From contig NZ_MWUM01000005.1 of NCBI RefSeq assembly GCF_002028455.1, positions 62,001 through 126,000 of the forward strand: a stretch of DNA of 64,000 bases, read 5' to 3'. The notes beneath the pieces were generated by a model. It searched no databases. It saw only the letters and a program-made list of their open reading frames with translations, and was not told the DNA's origin. The stretch is from Zoogloea sp. LCSB751 (GTDB lineage: Bacteria > Pseudomonadota > Gammaproteobacteria > Burkholderiales > Rhodocyclaceae). Positions 48,277 through 56,016 of this stretch are shown piece by piece (positions within the stretch are counted from its first letter, which is position 1; each line of letters opens with the position of its first letter). The position numbers were made by a program, and so were the translations under genes.

Positions 48277-48428
48277 ATGAGCTATTGCAAGCCGGTAACT
48301 CATGGCGGTAAGCGATGGCACTTCGACTACCGCTTTGACGGAAAACGCAAGATGCTGGCCGTGAGCGTCTCTATCCCGAGCTCACCCTGCGCGACGCCCG
48401 GAAGCGGCGTGACGCGGGCAGAGCCTGA
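48277..48428 (+). pseudogene. Frameshifted N-terminal fragment of a tyrosine-recombinase integrase
   Basis: The first frame encodes GGKRWHFDYRFDGKRKMLAV, the DUF4102 arm-binding domain of P4-type phage/island integrases. After residue 29 the matching sequence continues in another frame (from 48363) as LYPELTLRDARKRRDAGRA and then stops at 48426. The extreme N-terminus, the core-binding and the catalytic domains are missing. Such integrases target the 3' ends of tRNA and tmRNA genes, and this fragment begins 87 bases after ssrA, so it marks an old island insertion. Confidence 0.8.
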
Positions 48429-48916
48429 ACGGAGAAAACCTGAGTTTCCCGCGTCAACTCCAATGGAAGAAGCAGCGGTTTTCTTTCCTCGACTGACACT
48501 GGTTTTCTGCCAACTTTCGTTCCGGAAGAATTCTCATGAAATCAACGCAGTCCAATAACGGTCCCCTGTAGGCTTGGATGCAGCCTCTGCGGATCGCGGA
48601 CCGTGGTTTCCGAACTGGATCGGGACGCATCGCCTTCTACAAGGAACGACCACATGGCAGCACAACTGCAAACCGCTCTGACCATCCGGCGCCACAAGCA
48701 GGTTGAATTCACCGCCCATCACACCGCTACCGTCGCGACACCGGAGCGTGGGTAAGAGGCGAGAATCTTCCCCACTTCCATACACCGAAGGAATACTTCA
48801 GCTGCTGCACGAACTACACACCACGACTAACGAGAAGAAGAGCGCGATCACATACTGGAAAGCCGTAATGAACCAGTTCGCCATCCTGTACGGCGAGCGC
48901 TTCATCCCGGCGGTGA
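48429..48916. other. Gene-poor stretch inside the island scar
   Basis: No gene with recognisable similarity. Short open frames exist (for example a 33-codon frame at 48654 and a frame from 48703) but none has a convincing start, codon pattern or motif. I read it as decayed island DNA between the integrase fragment and the JetD fragment. No second copy of the ssrA 3' end was found. Confidence 0.5.
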
Positions 48917-49375
48917 CGAGAGGAAGGCCGCCTTGCCCTCCCCGTCAGGCGGGTATTCATCACCGAGAACGAGACCAACTTTCTGGCCTTCCCGCCCGTG
49001 GCGAAGGCGATCGTCGTCTTCGGCGCCGGCTACGGCTGGGAAACACTGGCCCCCGCCACCTGGCTGCAGGGCTGCAACGTGCACTACTGGGGCGACCTCG
49101 ACACCCACGGCTTCGCCATCCTCGATCAGTTGCGCCAATACCTTCCCCACGCGGCTTCGTTCCTGATGGACCGGGAGACCCTTCTGGCCCACCGCCTGCA
49201 CTGGGGCAAGGAACCCGCCCCCACGCAGCACGAGCTTCCACGCCTCACGGCCGAGGAGGCCACGCTCTACGACACGCTCCGCTTCGATCATCTTCAGCCC
49301 GGACTGCGCCTGGAACAGGAGCACGTCGGCTACCGGTGGCTCGGCGACAGGCTCACGCACATTAGCTCGACATAG
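48917..49375 (+). pseudogene. jetD: C-terminal fragment of Wadjet protein JetD (DUF2220)
   Basis: The open frame from the stop at 48914 to 49375 reads RRVFITENETNFLAFPP, then VVFGAGYGWETLA and HYWGDLDTHGFAILDQLR, ending in RPGLRLEQE-like residues. This is the Toprim-like C-terminal domain of JetD (DUF2220/DUF3322), the nuclease subunit of the Wadjet plasmid-defence complex, with the acidic ENE and DLD positions kept. The N-terminal part (over 200 residues in the family) is missing and jetA, jetB and jetC are absent. It is a remnant, although the surviving reading frame is intact and might still be expressed from the GTG at 48998. Confidence 0.82.
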
Positions 49376-49395
49376 CACGCCAGCCCGTCTGCACT

Positions 49396-50115
49396 TCATT
49401 CCGGCCTGGTGATGACGGAGCACAGCGCAGCCTCGGTGCGGTTCGACACCTTCAGTTTGTCGAGCAGCTGCTGGACATGGTTCTTGACGGTCTGGGGGCT
49501 CAGGCCCAGTTCGGCCGCAATTTCCCGGTTGGACAGGCCGCAGCGGATTCCGGCCAGTACCTGGCGCTGGCGTGGCGAAAGATCGGACTCAAGCGTCTTC
49601 GACAAACCCGAGGGCGGCAGGCTGGCGAGGGCGTTGGCAAGATAAGGCAGCAGCAGGCGGGCGAAGTAGCGCTCCCGTTCGCCCGGTGTGCCGGCGAGCC
49701 CCAGGAACACGAAAACGCTCGTCCCGCTTTCCGCTGACAGGTCGCAGGCATGGAGCAGGCCGGGCCCGCCCACTTTCGATCCCAGCACCGTCACCATGAG
49801 CGGGCAGTCCGTCGTGGGATCAATGCAACAGGGCAGCCTGTCATGGGCGCTCCAGTGGCGTGAGAGCGCCAGACACAGGGCTTCACCCGCCTCCCGCACG
49901 CCCTCCTCCGCCCCTCCCGGCAGCGGCAGACGGGAAAACACCTCGGCGCGGCCGCCGCCCGGCCAGCGGCTCAGGCAGATCAGGGTTTCGTGGGGCAGGA
50001 AGCTCTGCAGCCCGCCCTGCGCCCACAGGTAGAACTGGTGGCTGCGCCGGATGCGGATGGCCTCATCCAGCACCAGCGGCAGGCGCTCCCGGTCGAGGTC
50101 GGTGAGCAGCATCAT
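49396..50115 (-). CDS. epsA: EpsA-family LuxR-type regulator (exosortase/PEP-CTERM-associated)
   Basis: A 239-residue regulator with an N-terminal alpha/beta sensor domain (about 1-170) and a C-terminal LuxR helix-turn-helix (LSPRQRQVLAGIRCGLSNREIAAELGLSPQTVKNHVQQLL). The whole-length pattern fits EpsA, the regulator found with exosortase B and exopolysaccharide loci. It starts 10 bases after the last pseudopilin gene and appears to be the last gene of the secretion operon. A PEP-CTERM protein is encoded at 62433. It has no conserved receiver aspartate, so it is probably not a response regulator. Confidence 0.82.
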   Translation of the reverse strand: MMLLTDLDRERLPLVLDEAIRIRRSHQFYLWAQGGLQSFLPHETLICLSRWPGGGRAEVFSRLPLPGGAEEGVREAGEALCLALSRHWSAHDRLPCCIDPTTDCPLMVTVLGSKVGGPGLLHACDLSAESGTSVFVFLGLAGTPGERERYFARLLLPYLANALASLPPSGLSKTLESDLSPRQRQVLAGIRCGLSNREIAAELGLSPQTVKNHVQQLLDKLKVSNRTEAALCSVITRPE

Positions 50116-50125
50116 CGTCGTGCCC

Positions 50126-50632
50126 TCATCGACCCGGCGCCGGCAGTGGGCGGCCTCGGGTCATCACGTCCGTCGGGCGAAACAGCCAATCGCGGTAGCG
50201 CAGGCCCGCAGCGGCCACGCCACTGGAGCTGACCCACTCCGGCAGGCCGTCGCTGCGCAGCACCTCACGCTCGGAGCGGCTGCGCAGCCCGACGATGCGG
50301 CCGTCCTGCCGCTCCAAGACCCAGTCCGCCGCCCCGGTCATCGGGTCACGGTACACGCGGCGCAGGTGGCGCCGGACGAAGGGCACACGCGGGTCGATGA
50401 GCAGCGCGTCCAGCGTCGCCGGCCCCGGAGCCGGATCGTCGGGCAGGGCCGCCTGGTAGCTGGCCAGCGCACGGGCGAATTCACCGCCGATGAACAACAG
50501 TTCGGCCTCCCGCCCCCGCTGGGCTGCTGTTGCCCACAGGCCGCCGAAGTGGGCCAGGCCGAAGCCCAGCGCTGCCACCGCGAACAGCATCAGGAGGTAA
50601 GTGACGCCGCGCTGGCGTCCGTGTGCTGTCAT
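50126..50632 (-). CDS. Pseudopilin-like secretion protein lacking Glu5
   Basis: A 168-residue protein with a short basic leader and the prepilin-type segment RQRGVTYLLMLFAVAALGFGLAHF. Cleavage after Gly would leave VTYLL, so the usual Glu5 of major pseudopilins is Leu. Loss of Glu5 is typical of tip pseudopilins such as GspK. The rest (GREAELLFIGGEFARALASYQ) is of a type found in betaproteobacterial secretion loci. Start overlaps the stop of the preceding pseudopilin gene (ATGA). Confidence 0.8.
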   Translation of the reverse strand: MTAHGRQRGVTYLLMLFAVAALGFGLAHFGGLWATAAQRGREAELLFIGGEFARALASYQAALPDDPAPGPATLDALLIDPRVPFVRRHLRRVYRDPMTGAADWVLERQDGRIVGLRSRSEREVLRSDGLPEWVSSSGVAAAGLRYRDWLFRPTDVMTRGRPLPAPGR

Positions 50633-51003
50633 AGCTCGCCGAACGGGCGCCCGTCGCGGGCCGTACCGGGGGCGCTGCTGCGCAGGTCCCACACCCCGGT
50701 GCCGCCGGGCGGGGCCACCAACTGCCAGCCATCCCGGCGCTCGGTGAGTGGGTCCACCGGCGCGGCGCGCAGGTAGCGGCGGTCCACCAGCTCGGCCAGG
50801 TCCTGCGGGTAACGCCCGGTGTCGCCGTGGAACTTGTCGATGGCGTCGCGGGTGACCGCCAGCGTCTCGGCCAGCGCAGCCTCCCGCGCCCGCTCCAGGT
50901 GTACGAAGTAACGCGGCGCGGCGATCGAGATGAGCAGCGCGACGATGGCCATCACCACCAGCAGTTCGATCAGCGTGAAGCCACGGCGGCCACGGTTCCG
51001 CAT
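50629..51003 (-). CDS. GspG/H-type pseudopilin (second copy)
   Basis: A 124-residue prepilin-like protein: leader MRNRGRRG, then FTLIELLVVMAIVALLISIAAP with Glu5 and a hydrophobic helix. The remainder resembles GspG-like pseudopilins (DAIDKFHGDTGRYPQDLAELVDRRYLR). An ATG at 51015 is an alternative start. Substrate of a prepilin peptidase that is not encoded in the window. Confidence 0.88.
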   Translation of the reverse strand: MRNRGRRGFTLIELLVVMAIVALLISIAAPRYFVHLERAREAALAETLAVTRDAIDKFHGDTGRYPQDLAELVDRRYLRAAPVDPLTERRDGWQLVAPPGGTGVWDLRSSAPGTARDGRPFGEL

Positions 51004-51008
51004 GTCCG

Positions 51009-51476
51009 TCACCATTCCCGGTAAGGCACGCCGTTGAGCCCGGAGCCTGGCGCGCGGGAATACACGTCGTACACGTCGCGCCCTTCCCGCGGCGCGTCGG
51101 GCGGGCTGGCGTAGCTGCGCAGGCCCCAGCCGGCCGCGGCGTCCTGGCCGCTGGTGTCGAAGGGGTCCCGCGGAATCCGCCGCAGGATGTAGATGCGCGC
51201 CTGGCCGGGAGCGCGGGCATCCGGGATGCCGCGCACCAGCTCTTCCAGCTTCTCCGGATAGCCGCTGCCATCGGTGGCGCGGGCGATACGGCCCTCGTCG
51301 CTATAGCGCTTGTAGGTGTCGATGCCTTCGCGGAGCTGGCGCAGGGCCAGGCGCAGTTCGCTTTCCTTGGCGCGCTGGGCTGTGAGCTGGGCGACCGGCA
51401 CCGCGATGGCGGCAAGCACCGCCACCACCGCCACGGTGACGACCATCTCGATCAACGTGAAGCCGCGGCGGTTCAT
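51009..51476 (-). CDS. GspG/H-type pseudopilin (first copy after secretin)
   Basis: A 155-residue prepilin-like protein: leader MNRRG followed by FTLIEMVVTVAVVAVLAAIAVP, with Glu5. A GTG at 51503 overlapping the gspD stop (GTGA) is an alternative that would lengthen the leader. The C-terminal part (YILRRIPRDPFDTSGQDAAAGWGLRSY) has the typical pseudopilin PxDPF segment. Confidence 0.88.
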   Translation of the reverse strand: MNRRGFTLIEMVVTVAVVAVLAAIAVPVAQLTAQRAKESELRLALRQLREGIDTYKRYSDEGRIARATDGSGYPEKLEELVRGIPDARAPGQARIYILRRIPRDPFDTSGQDAAAGWGLRSYASPPDAPREGRDVYDVYSRAPGSGLNGVPYREW

Positions 51477-51499
51477 GGCTGCAGGGCGCTCACCGGGGC

Positions 51500-53737
51500 T
51501 CACGGCGCGATACGCACCCGCAACGGTGCGGGGTTGCTCAGCGGCTGTACCGATCCGCCGCTGCGCGGGTCGCTCGCCAGCAGGCTGAAGACGGTATTGC
51601 CGGCGGCCTTGGCGCGGGCCCGGAAGCGCGCGTCCACGCTGCCACCCGACAAGCGCAGGGCCAGCGCGTCGCCGCCCTCGCCGGGCTGGTCGAGGGGTTC
51701 GACCAGCGTCGTGTCGTAGGCCAGCAGCAACGGGCGCCCTTCCCCCACTGCGCCGCTGACGCGCACCGCGAAGGCCTCGCCGGGACGGACCTGCTCCGGG
51801 GCGACCAACTGCAGTTCGCCAGCGGACACCTCGGCCGACATCGCCACCACCGGCAGCGCCGCAGGCGCCGCCTCGGCCCGCGGAGGTCCGGCGGCCGGCC
51901 CCGCCACGGGTGCGAGCAGCAGCGGCGCGGCACCGACCGCCGACTCCGTCCCGGCGCCGAAGGTCGCACTGGCGAGCGCCGGCTGGTTGAGGTTGCGCAG
52001 CACCCGCGGGGTGATCAACAGCACGATCTCGGTCTTGTTGGCCACGTCGCGCTGGCTGCTGAACAGCCGCCCGAGCCCTGGCAGATCGCCGAGACCCGGC
52101 AGGCGGTTGGCGGCACTGCGCTCCTCGTCGCTGATGAGCCCGGCCAGCACCTGGGTCTCGCCGTCTTTCAGGCGCAGGGACGTGGCGGCGCTGCGCGTGC
52201 CGACCTGGTAGGCCAGGGAGTTGGACGGGCCAAGGACTTCCTTCACCACGCTGCTGACCTCCAGGTTCACCTTGATCGCCACCTCCTCGTCCAGGTGCAC
52301 CGAAGGCTCCACCTCCAGCTTGAGGCCCACGTCCAGGTAATTCACCGAGGCCGACACGCCCACGTTGGCGGTGGAGGTGGTGGTGAACACCGGCAGCTTC
52401 TCGCCGATGTGGATGCGCGCCTTGTCCCGGTTCTTCACGCGGATGCGCGGGTTGGCGAGGATGTTGGAATCCCCGTCCTGGTCCTTCAGGTTGAGCAGCA
52501 GGCCGGGGTTGGCCACGTAGGGCACCATCGCGCCGGTGTTGCGCAGGTTCACGTTGCCGCTGAGCAGCTGGCCGCCCAGGTTCTCGGTGATGGTGGTGCC
52601 GGTGGTGGTGGTCACCGCGCTGGTGGTGTTGGGCTGCAGCAGGCCGTAGCCAATCTGGTCGGGGAAACGCAGGCCCAGTTCGAGCAGCTTGTTGCGGCTG
52701 ATCTCCAGCACCTCCACTTCCAGCATCACCTCCGGCTCGGCCAGGTCGAGGCCGGCGATCAGGCGCTCGGCGAGGCGCACCGCGTCCGGGGTGTCCTTCA
52801 TCACCAGCAGGTTGAGGCGCTCCTCCACGAACAGGTCCTTGGTCTTGACCATCTGCTTGATCAGTTCCATGGCCTGCTTGGGCGCCGCGTTGGCGAGGTA
52901 GAAGCTGCGCGTCACCAGCTCCTGGTAGTCCTTCTGCTTGGCCGGGGTGTTGGGGTAGATCAGGATCGAGTTGTCGTTGAGGAGCTTGCGTTCAAGCTGC
53001 TGGGTCGCCGCCAGCAGCTTGAGCACGTCGTCGATGCTGCTGCGGCGCACGAAGATCGACACCTTGGTGTCGGGCCGCACGTCCTTGTCGAGCACGAAGT
53101 TGAGGCCGGACTCCCGCGACAGCACCTCCAGCACGCCACGCAGCGGCGCGTCGCGGAATTCGAGGGTGATCGGCTTGGCCAGCGGCCCTTTCAGCGCCAG
53201 CGGCAGCGGGTCGCGGGCGACAGTACGCTCGTCGAGCCGACGCATCACGCCACGCGCCACCGCATGGCCGGGCTCGGCGGCCAGCACGCTGCGGGCGGCC
53301 TGCTCTGCACCGGCGAAGTCCCGTGCCTCCAGGCGCTTCTCGGCCTCGGCAGCCGTCCGGTTGCGCTTGCGTTGAGCAGCGATCAGATCCAGCCCGGCAG
53401 CCACCCGCGGATGATTGGGGTCGTACTGGCGCGCCACCACCAGTGCCGCCTCGGCGTCCTCGAAACGCCCGCCGGCCCGCGCCTCTTCGGCTACGGCCAG
53501 CTGGCGCAGGGTCAGGCGGTCGCGCTGGCGCAGGTAGTAGCTGCGCAGCGCCAGGTTGGCGGGGTCGGCGGCAATCTTCTGCTGCAGCTCGCGCAGGGCC
53601 GCCTCCGGCGTACCGCTGGCAAAGGCCTGGCGGCTTTCTTCCAGGGCGGGGTTGGCGGCGCAGGCGGTCAACAGGGCAACTACGAGGGCAAGTGCGGCCC
53701 CGGCGAACAGGGTGCGGAACGGACGTCGTGGCTTCAT
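51500..53737 (-). CDS. gspD: TPR-secretin-cohesin outer-membrane protein (GspD/PilQ-like)
   Basis: A 745-residue secretin lipoprotein. Lipobox LLTAC with Cys26; TPR-like helical repeats (about 35-170); an STN/N0 domain (189-260, ITLEFRDAPLRGVLEVLSRESG); a secretin N-domain (275-332); the secretin channel with LPGLGDLPGLGRLFSS (546-561) and IVLLITPRVL (571-580). An Ala/Pro linker (about 590-630) leads to a C-terminal cohesin-like beta-sandwich (640-745). The extra TPR and cohesin parts are absent from E. coli-type GspD. It forms the presumed outer-membrane gate of the operon. Confidence 0.9.
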   Translation of the reverse strand: MKPRRPFRTLFAGAALALVVALLTACAANPALEESRQAFASGTPEAALRELQQKIAADPANLALRSYYLRQRDRLTLRQLAVAEEARAGGRFEDAEAALVVARQYDPNHPRVAAGLDLIAAQRKRNRTAAEAEKRLEARDFAGAEQAARSVLAAEPGHAVARGVMRRLDERTVARDPLPLALKGPLAKPITLEFRDAPLRGVLEVLSRESGLNFVLDKDVRPDTKVSIFVRRSSIDDVLKLLAATQQLERKLLNDNSILIYPNTPAKQKDYQELVTRSFYLANAAPKQAMELIKQMVKTKDLFVEERLNLLVMKDTPDAVRLAERLIAGLDLAEPEVMLEVEVLEISRNKLLELGLRFPDQIGYGLLQPNTTSAVTTTTGTTITENLGGQLLSGNVNLRNTGAMVPYVANPGLLLNLKDQDGDSNILANPRIRVKNRDKARIHIGEKLPVFTTTSTANVGVSASVNYLDVGLKLEVEPSVHLDEEVAIKVNLEVSSVVKEVLGPSNSLAYQVGTRSAATSLRLKDGETQVLAGLISDEERSAANRLPGLGDLPGLGRLFSSQRDVANKTEIVLLITPRVLRNLNQPALASATFGAGTESAVGAAPLLLAPVAGPAAGPPRAEAAPAALPVVAMSAEVSAGELQLVAPEQVRPGEAFAVRVSGAVGEGRPLLLAYDTTLVEPLDQPGEGGDALALRLSGGSVDARFRARAKAAGNTVFSLLASDPRSGGSVQPLSNPAPLRVRIAP

Positions 53738-54207
53738 GGATTGCCTGTGTTCAGGCTCTGGGCTTCATTGAGGGGCAGGTACAGGAAGTCGATGCGCTGG
53801 CGGCTCACCGCCGTCACCCGGTAGCGGCCGTCGAGCACGTCGCCGGGGCGCACCGCGCGGACTTCGTCCCGTTCGAGCAGGAAGGCTGCCGGCGCTCCGC
53901 CGTCCTCCAGCGCGCCGCCGTAGCGGTAAGGCAGCGGCGGCGCGACGGGCTTGGTCTCGACCGGCGGCGGTGGTGGCGGCAGGAAGCTCCGCGCCGGGAA
54001 GAGTTCGCCCGGCGGGGCATCGGCCAGCGGACGCGCGGCGAGGCGCAGCTCGCCGAGCGGCGTGGCCGGCATCGCAACGCGACGCGCCCGGCCGGCCTTG
54101 CGCACCGGTCGCGGGCCACCCTCACCCGCGTCGTCCAGCCCGGCAGCCCACCAGGCAGCGACGAGCACGGCGCCCAGCGCGAGGATCAGTCCGTGGGCGC
54201 GCTTCAC
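53734..54207 (-). CDS. GspC/PilP-like inner-membrane protein
   Basis: A 157-residue protein starting at a GTG that overlaps the previous stop (GTGA). One N-terminal membrane helix (GLILALGAVLVAAWWAAGL), a Pro-rich linker (PPPPPPPVETKPVAPPLP) and a small C-terminal domain with VRPGDVLDGRYRVTAVSRQRIDF, reminiscent of the HR domain of GspC/PilP that contacts the secretin N0 domain. Position just before the secretin gene fits this role. Assignment rests on layout and local pattern. Confidence 0.65.
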   Translation of the reverse strand: MKRAHGLILALGAVLVAAWWAAGLDDAGEGGPRPVRKAGRARRVAMPATPLGELRLAARPLADAPPGELFPARSFLPPPPPPVETKPVAPPLPYRYGGALEDGGAPAAFLLERDEVRAVRPGDVLDGRYRVTAVSRQRIDFLYLPLNEAQSLNTGNP

Positions 54208-54770
54208 GAGCGCCCCCGCAGGAAGATCACCAGCCGCGCCCGTGCGTCCAGCTCCTCGGCGCCGATGTCGGCACGTTTCAGAAGCAGCCCATCGATGGCG
54301 ACCTCCGGCAGTTCGGCCAGCAGGTCGCCGAGCCACAAGCGCAGCGCGGCGTAGCGGCCGTGCAGCGGCAGCTCCAGCGCCACCTGCTCCAGCGGCGTGC
54401 CGGCCACCGGCGTGGAACGGTAGTCGGCCTTGTCGGCGGCCAGGCCGCGGGCCAGCGCGTAACCGTGGATGCGCACCAGCAGGTCGGGCAGGCCGTCGCT
54501 GGCCGGGAAGGCAGCGTAGTAGGCGTCGACACGCGCCCGTTCAGTGAGCGGCGGCGGCACCGTGTGGCGTTGCTGACGCAGCAGGCTGCGGGTCTGGCGC
54601 TCCAGCGTGTCGGTCTCGTCGGCAAGTGGCCGGTTGCCGCTGGCGTCGAAGGCCAGCGCGAAGACCGTCAGCGCCACGCCGAGCACACCAGCCCAGCCGG
54701 CCCCGCGCAGGACCCGCTGCGCGTCCGCCCGCAAGGTGGCCAGACCGACGGCCAGACGCAGCGCCGTCAC
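54204..54770 (-). CDS. PilO/GspM-like inner-membrane assembly protein
   Basis: A 188-residue protein with one membrane helix (GWAGVLGVALTVFALAF), a coiled-coil (about 50-80) and a ferredoxin-like periplasmic domain with PLEQVALELPLHGRYAALRLWLGDLLAELPEVAIDGLLL, the usual PilO/GspM pattern. Overlaps the PilN-like gene (ATGA). Confidence 0.75.
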   Translation of the reverse strand: MTALRLAVGLATLRADAQRVLRGAGWAGVLGVALTVFALAFDASGNRPLADETDTLERQTRSLLRQQRHTVPPPLTERARVDAYYAAFPASDGLPDLLVRIHGYALARGLAADKADYRSTPVAGTPLEQVALELPLHGRYAALRLWLGDLLAELPEVAIDGLLLKRADIGAEELDARARLVIFLRGRS

Positions 54771-55312
54771 GGCTGCGCCTCCCAGCGGGCCTGTAGGTCG
54801 AAGCCGACCACCTGGATCGGTCCGTCCTGGCGGAAGGCGTAACTCACAAGACGCACGTCACGCAGCGCCGGAATGGCTTCAAGGCGCTTCACGAAGGCGA
54901 ACACCTCGGGCAGATTGCGGGCCTCGCCGCTGAGCTTGAGGCGCCCCTTGGCGCCGTCCTGGTCCAGCTCCAGCAGGGCCAGGCCCGGATCGTCGGCGGC
55001 GCTTTCGAGAGCCGCCAGCAAGGTATTCCAGTCGCGCCCGAGGCCAGCTGCCACGCCGAGAGCCGCGCGGCGCTCAGGGTCTGTGAGTGGTGGCTCCGGT
55101 GGTCGGACCGGGCGGGTCACGGCGCTCTGCCGGCGCGCCCGTTCATAGGCATGACGGGCTTCGGCGAGGCGGGTCTCGGCCACGTCGAACTCATGCAGCA
55201 CACCGAGCGCGGCGAGCCCCCCGCAGGCCAGCATCAACCAGCCGAGCGCGCCGGGCGGTCGGCGGCGGCCGCTGAAGTCCAGATCCACGGCTGCCGGCAC
55301 GGCGCGACTCAC
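54767..55312 (-). CDS. PilN/GspL-periplasmic-like inner-membrane protein
   Basis: A 181-residue protein starting at a GTG that overlaps the stop of the PilM-like gene. N-terminal VDLDFSG before a membrane helix (ALGWLMLACGGLAALGVL), then a coiled-coil and a small domain (LSGEARNLPEVFAFVKRLEAIPALRDVRLVSY), the pattern of PilN or the GspL C-terminus. A longer upstream frame seen in this phase is antiparallel noise. Confidence 0.72.
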   Translation of the reverse strand: MSRAVPAAVDLDFSGRRRPPGALGWLMLACGGLAALGVLHEFDVAETRLAEARHAYERARRQSAVTRPVRPPEPPLTDPERRAALGVAAGLGRDWNTLLAALESAADDPGLALLELDQDGAKGRLKLSGEARNLPEVFAFVKRLEAIPALRDVRLVSYAFRQDGPIQVVGFDLQARWEAQP

Positions 55313-56016
55313 GGACGGGCCTCCGCGCAGTCGGCGTGGGTCCAGCCTGACGGCAGCGGCGCATCCGCCGGCTGCACGCCGGCCACGTGGAAGGTGCCGG
55401 CGGCCGGTGCCTCCGGCAGCGTGGCGAGCAGCGCGACCAGGCCGTCCACCGCGGCGCGGCCGTCCGCCTCGCCCACCGGCAGGCTGCGCAAGGCCCGCCA
55501 GGCGCCGGCCGCCCACAACCCGATGGTGACGCGCCCGCGCTCCTGCCGGGCAAACGCCCCGTCGCCACGGAGCCGGCGACGACCCTCGTTGAAGTCGGCC
55601 AGAAAGGCCGGCTCCACCGCCCGCAAACTCAACCGGCGCGTCCGCGCCCAGTCCCGCAGCGCGTCGCGCAGGGATAGAGGCAGCGCCGCCGCGAGGCACT
55701 GCGGCCCGGCAGCGTTGCGGTCGGTGAGCACAGCCCAAGGCCCGGCACCGAAAACCTCAACGAATCGATATTCGACAAAAACCCGTCGCTCCTCTGCGGA
55801 CAGACCCGGCGGCCAGGCCACCCGCAAATAGCGCACGTAGCGGTCGGCAATCCTGACGCGCAGGCGGGAAAAACGCGGCAAGACCGGCAAGGCGGCCAGC
55901 GCTGCGCCCCAGTCGGCATCGATAAGGGGCCGCTCGATCGCGCCGGCCCGGCACTGCAGGCGCAGCGCGTCCGGCCCGATGTGCAGCGTCGCGCGCTCAG
56001 GCCACGAAAGTGACAC
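55309..56016 (-). CDS. PilM/GspL-cytoplasmic-like protein
   Basis: A 235-residue soluble protein without a membrane helix, in the position of PilM or the cytoplasmic actin-like part of GspL. It overlaps the end of gspE by 20 bases. Sequence similarity to PilM is not obvious by eye; the call rests mainly on gene order (ATPase, platform protein, then PilM-, PilN-, PilO-like genes) and on the actin-fold-like beginning LHIGPDALRLQCRAG. Confidence 0.55.
   Translation of the reverse strand: MSLSWPERATLHIGPDALRLQCRAGAIERPLIDADWGAALAALPVLPRFSRLRVRIADRYVRYLRVAWPPGLSAEERRVFVEYRFVEVFGAGPWAVLTDRNAAGPQCLAAALPLSLRDALRDWARTRRLSLRAVEPAFLADFNEGRRRLRGDGAFARQERGRVTIGLWAAGAWRALRSLPVGEADGRAAVDGLVALLATLPEAPAAGTFHVAGVQPADAPLPSGWTHADCAEARP

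Noticed and set aside
48703..49365. A 220-codon frame in the island scar
   Set aside because: Its second half is out of frame with the clearly matching JetD frame and becomes Arg/Pro-rich; the first part has no recognisable similarity.
55600..55620. A GGCTCCACC sequence as a second ssrA attachment copy
   Set aside because: Only nine bases match and it lies inside a secretion gene; no flanking similarity to the tmRNA T arm.
54767..55738. A 323-codon version of the PilN-like gene
   Set aside because: The first 140 codons are an out-of-frame copy of the PilM-like region; the GTG at 55312 fits the operon overlaps.
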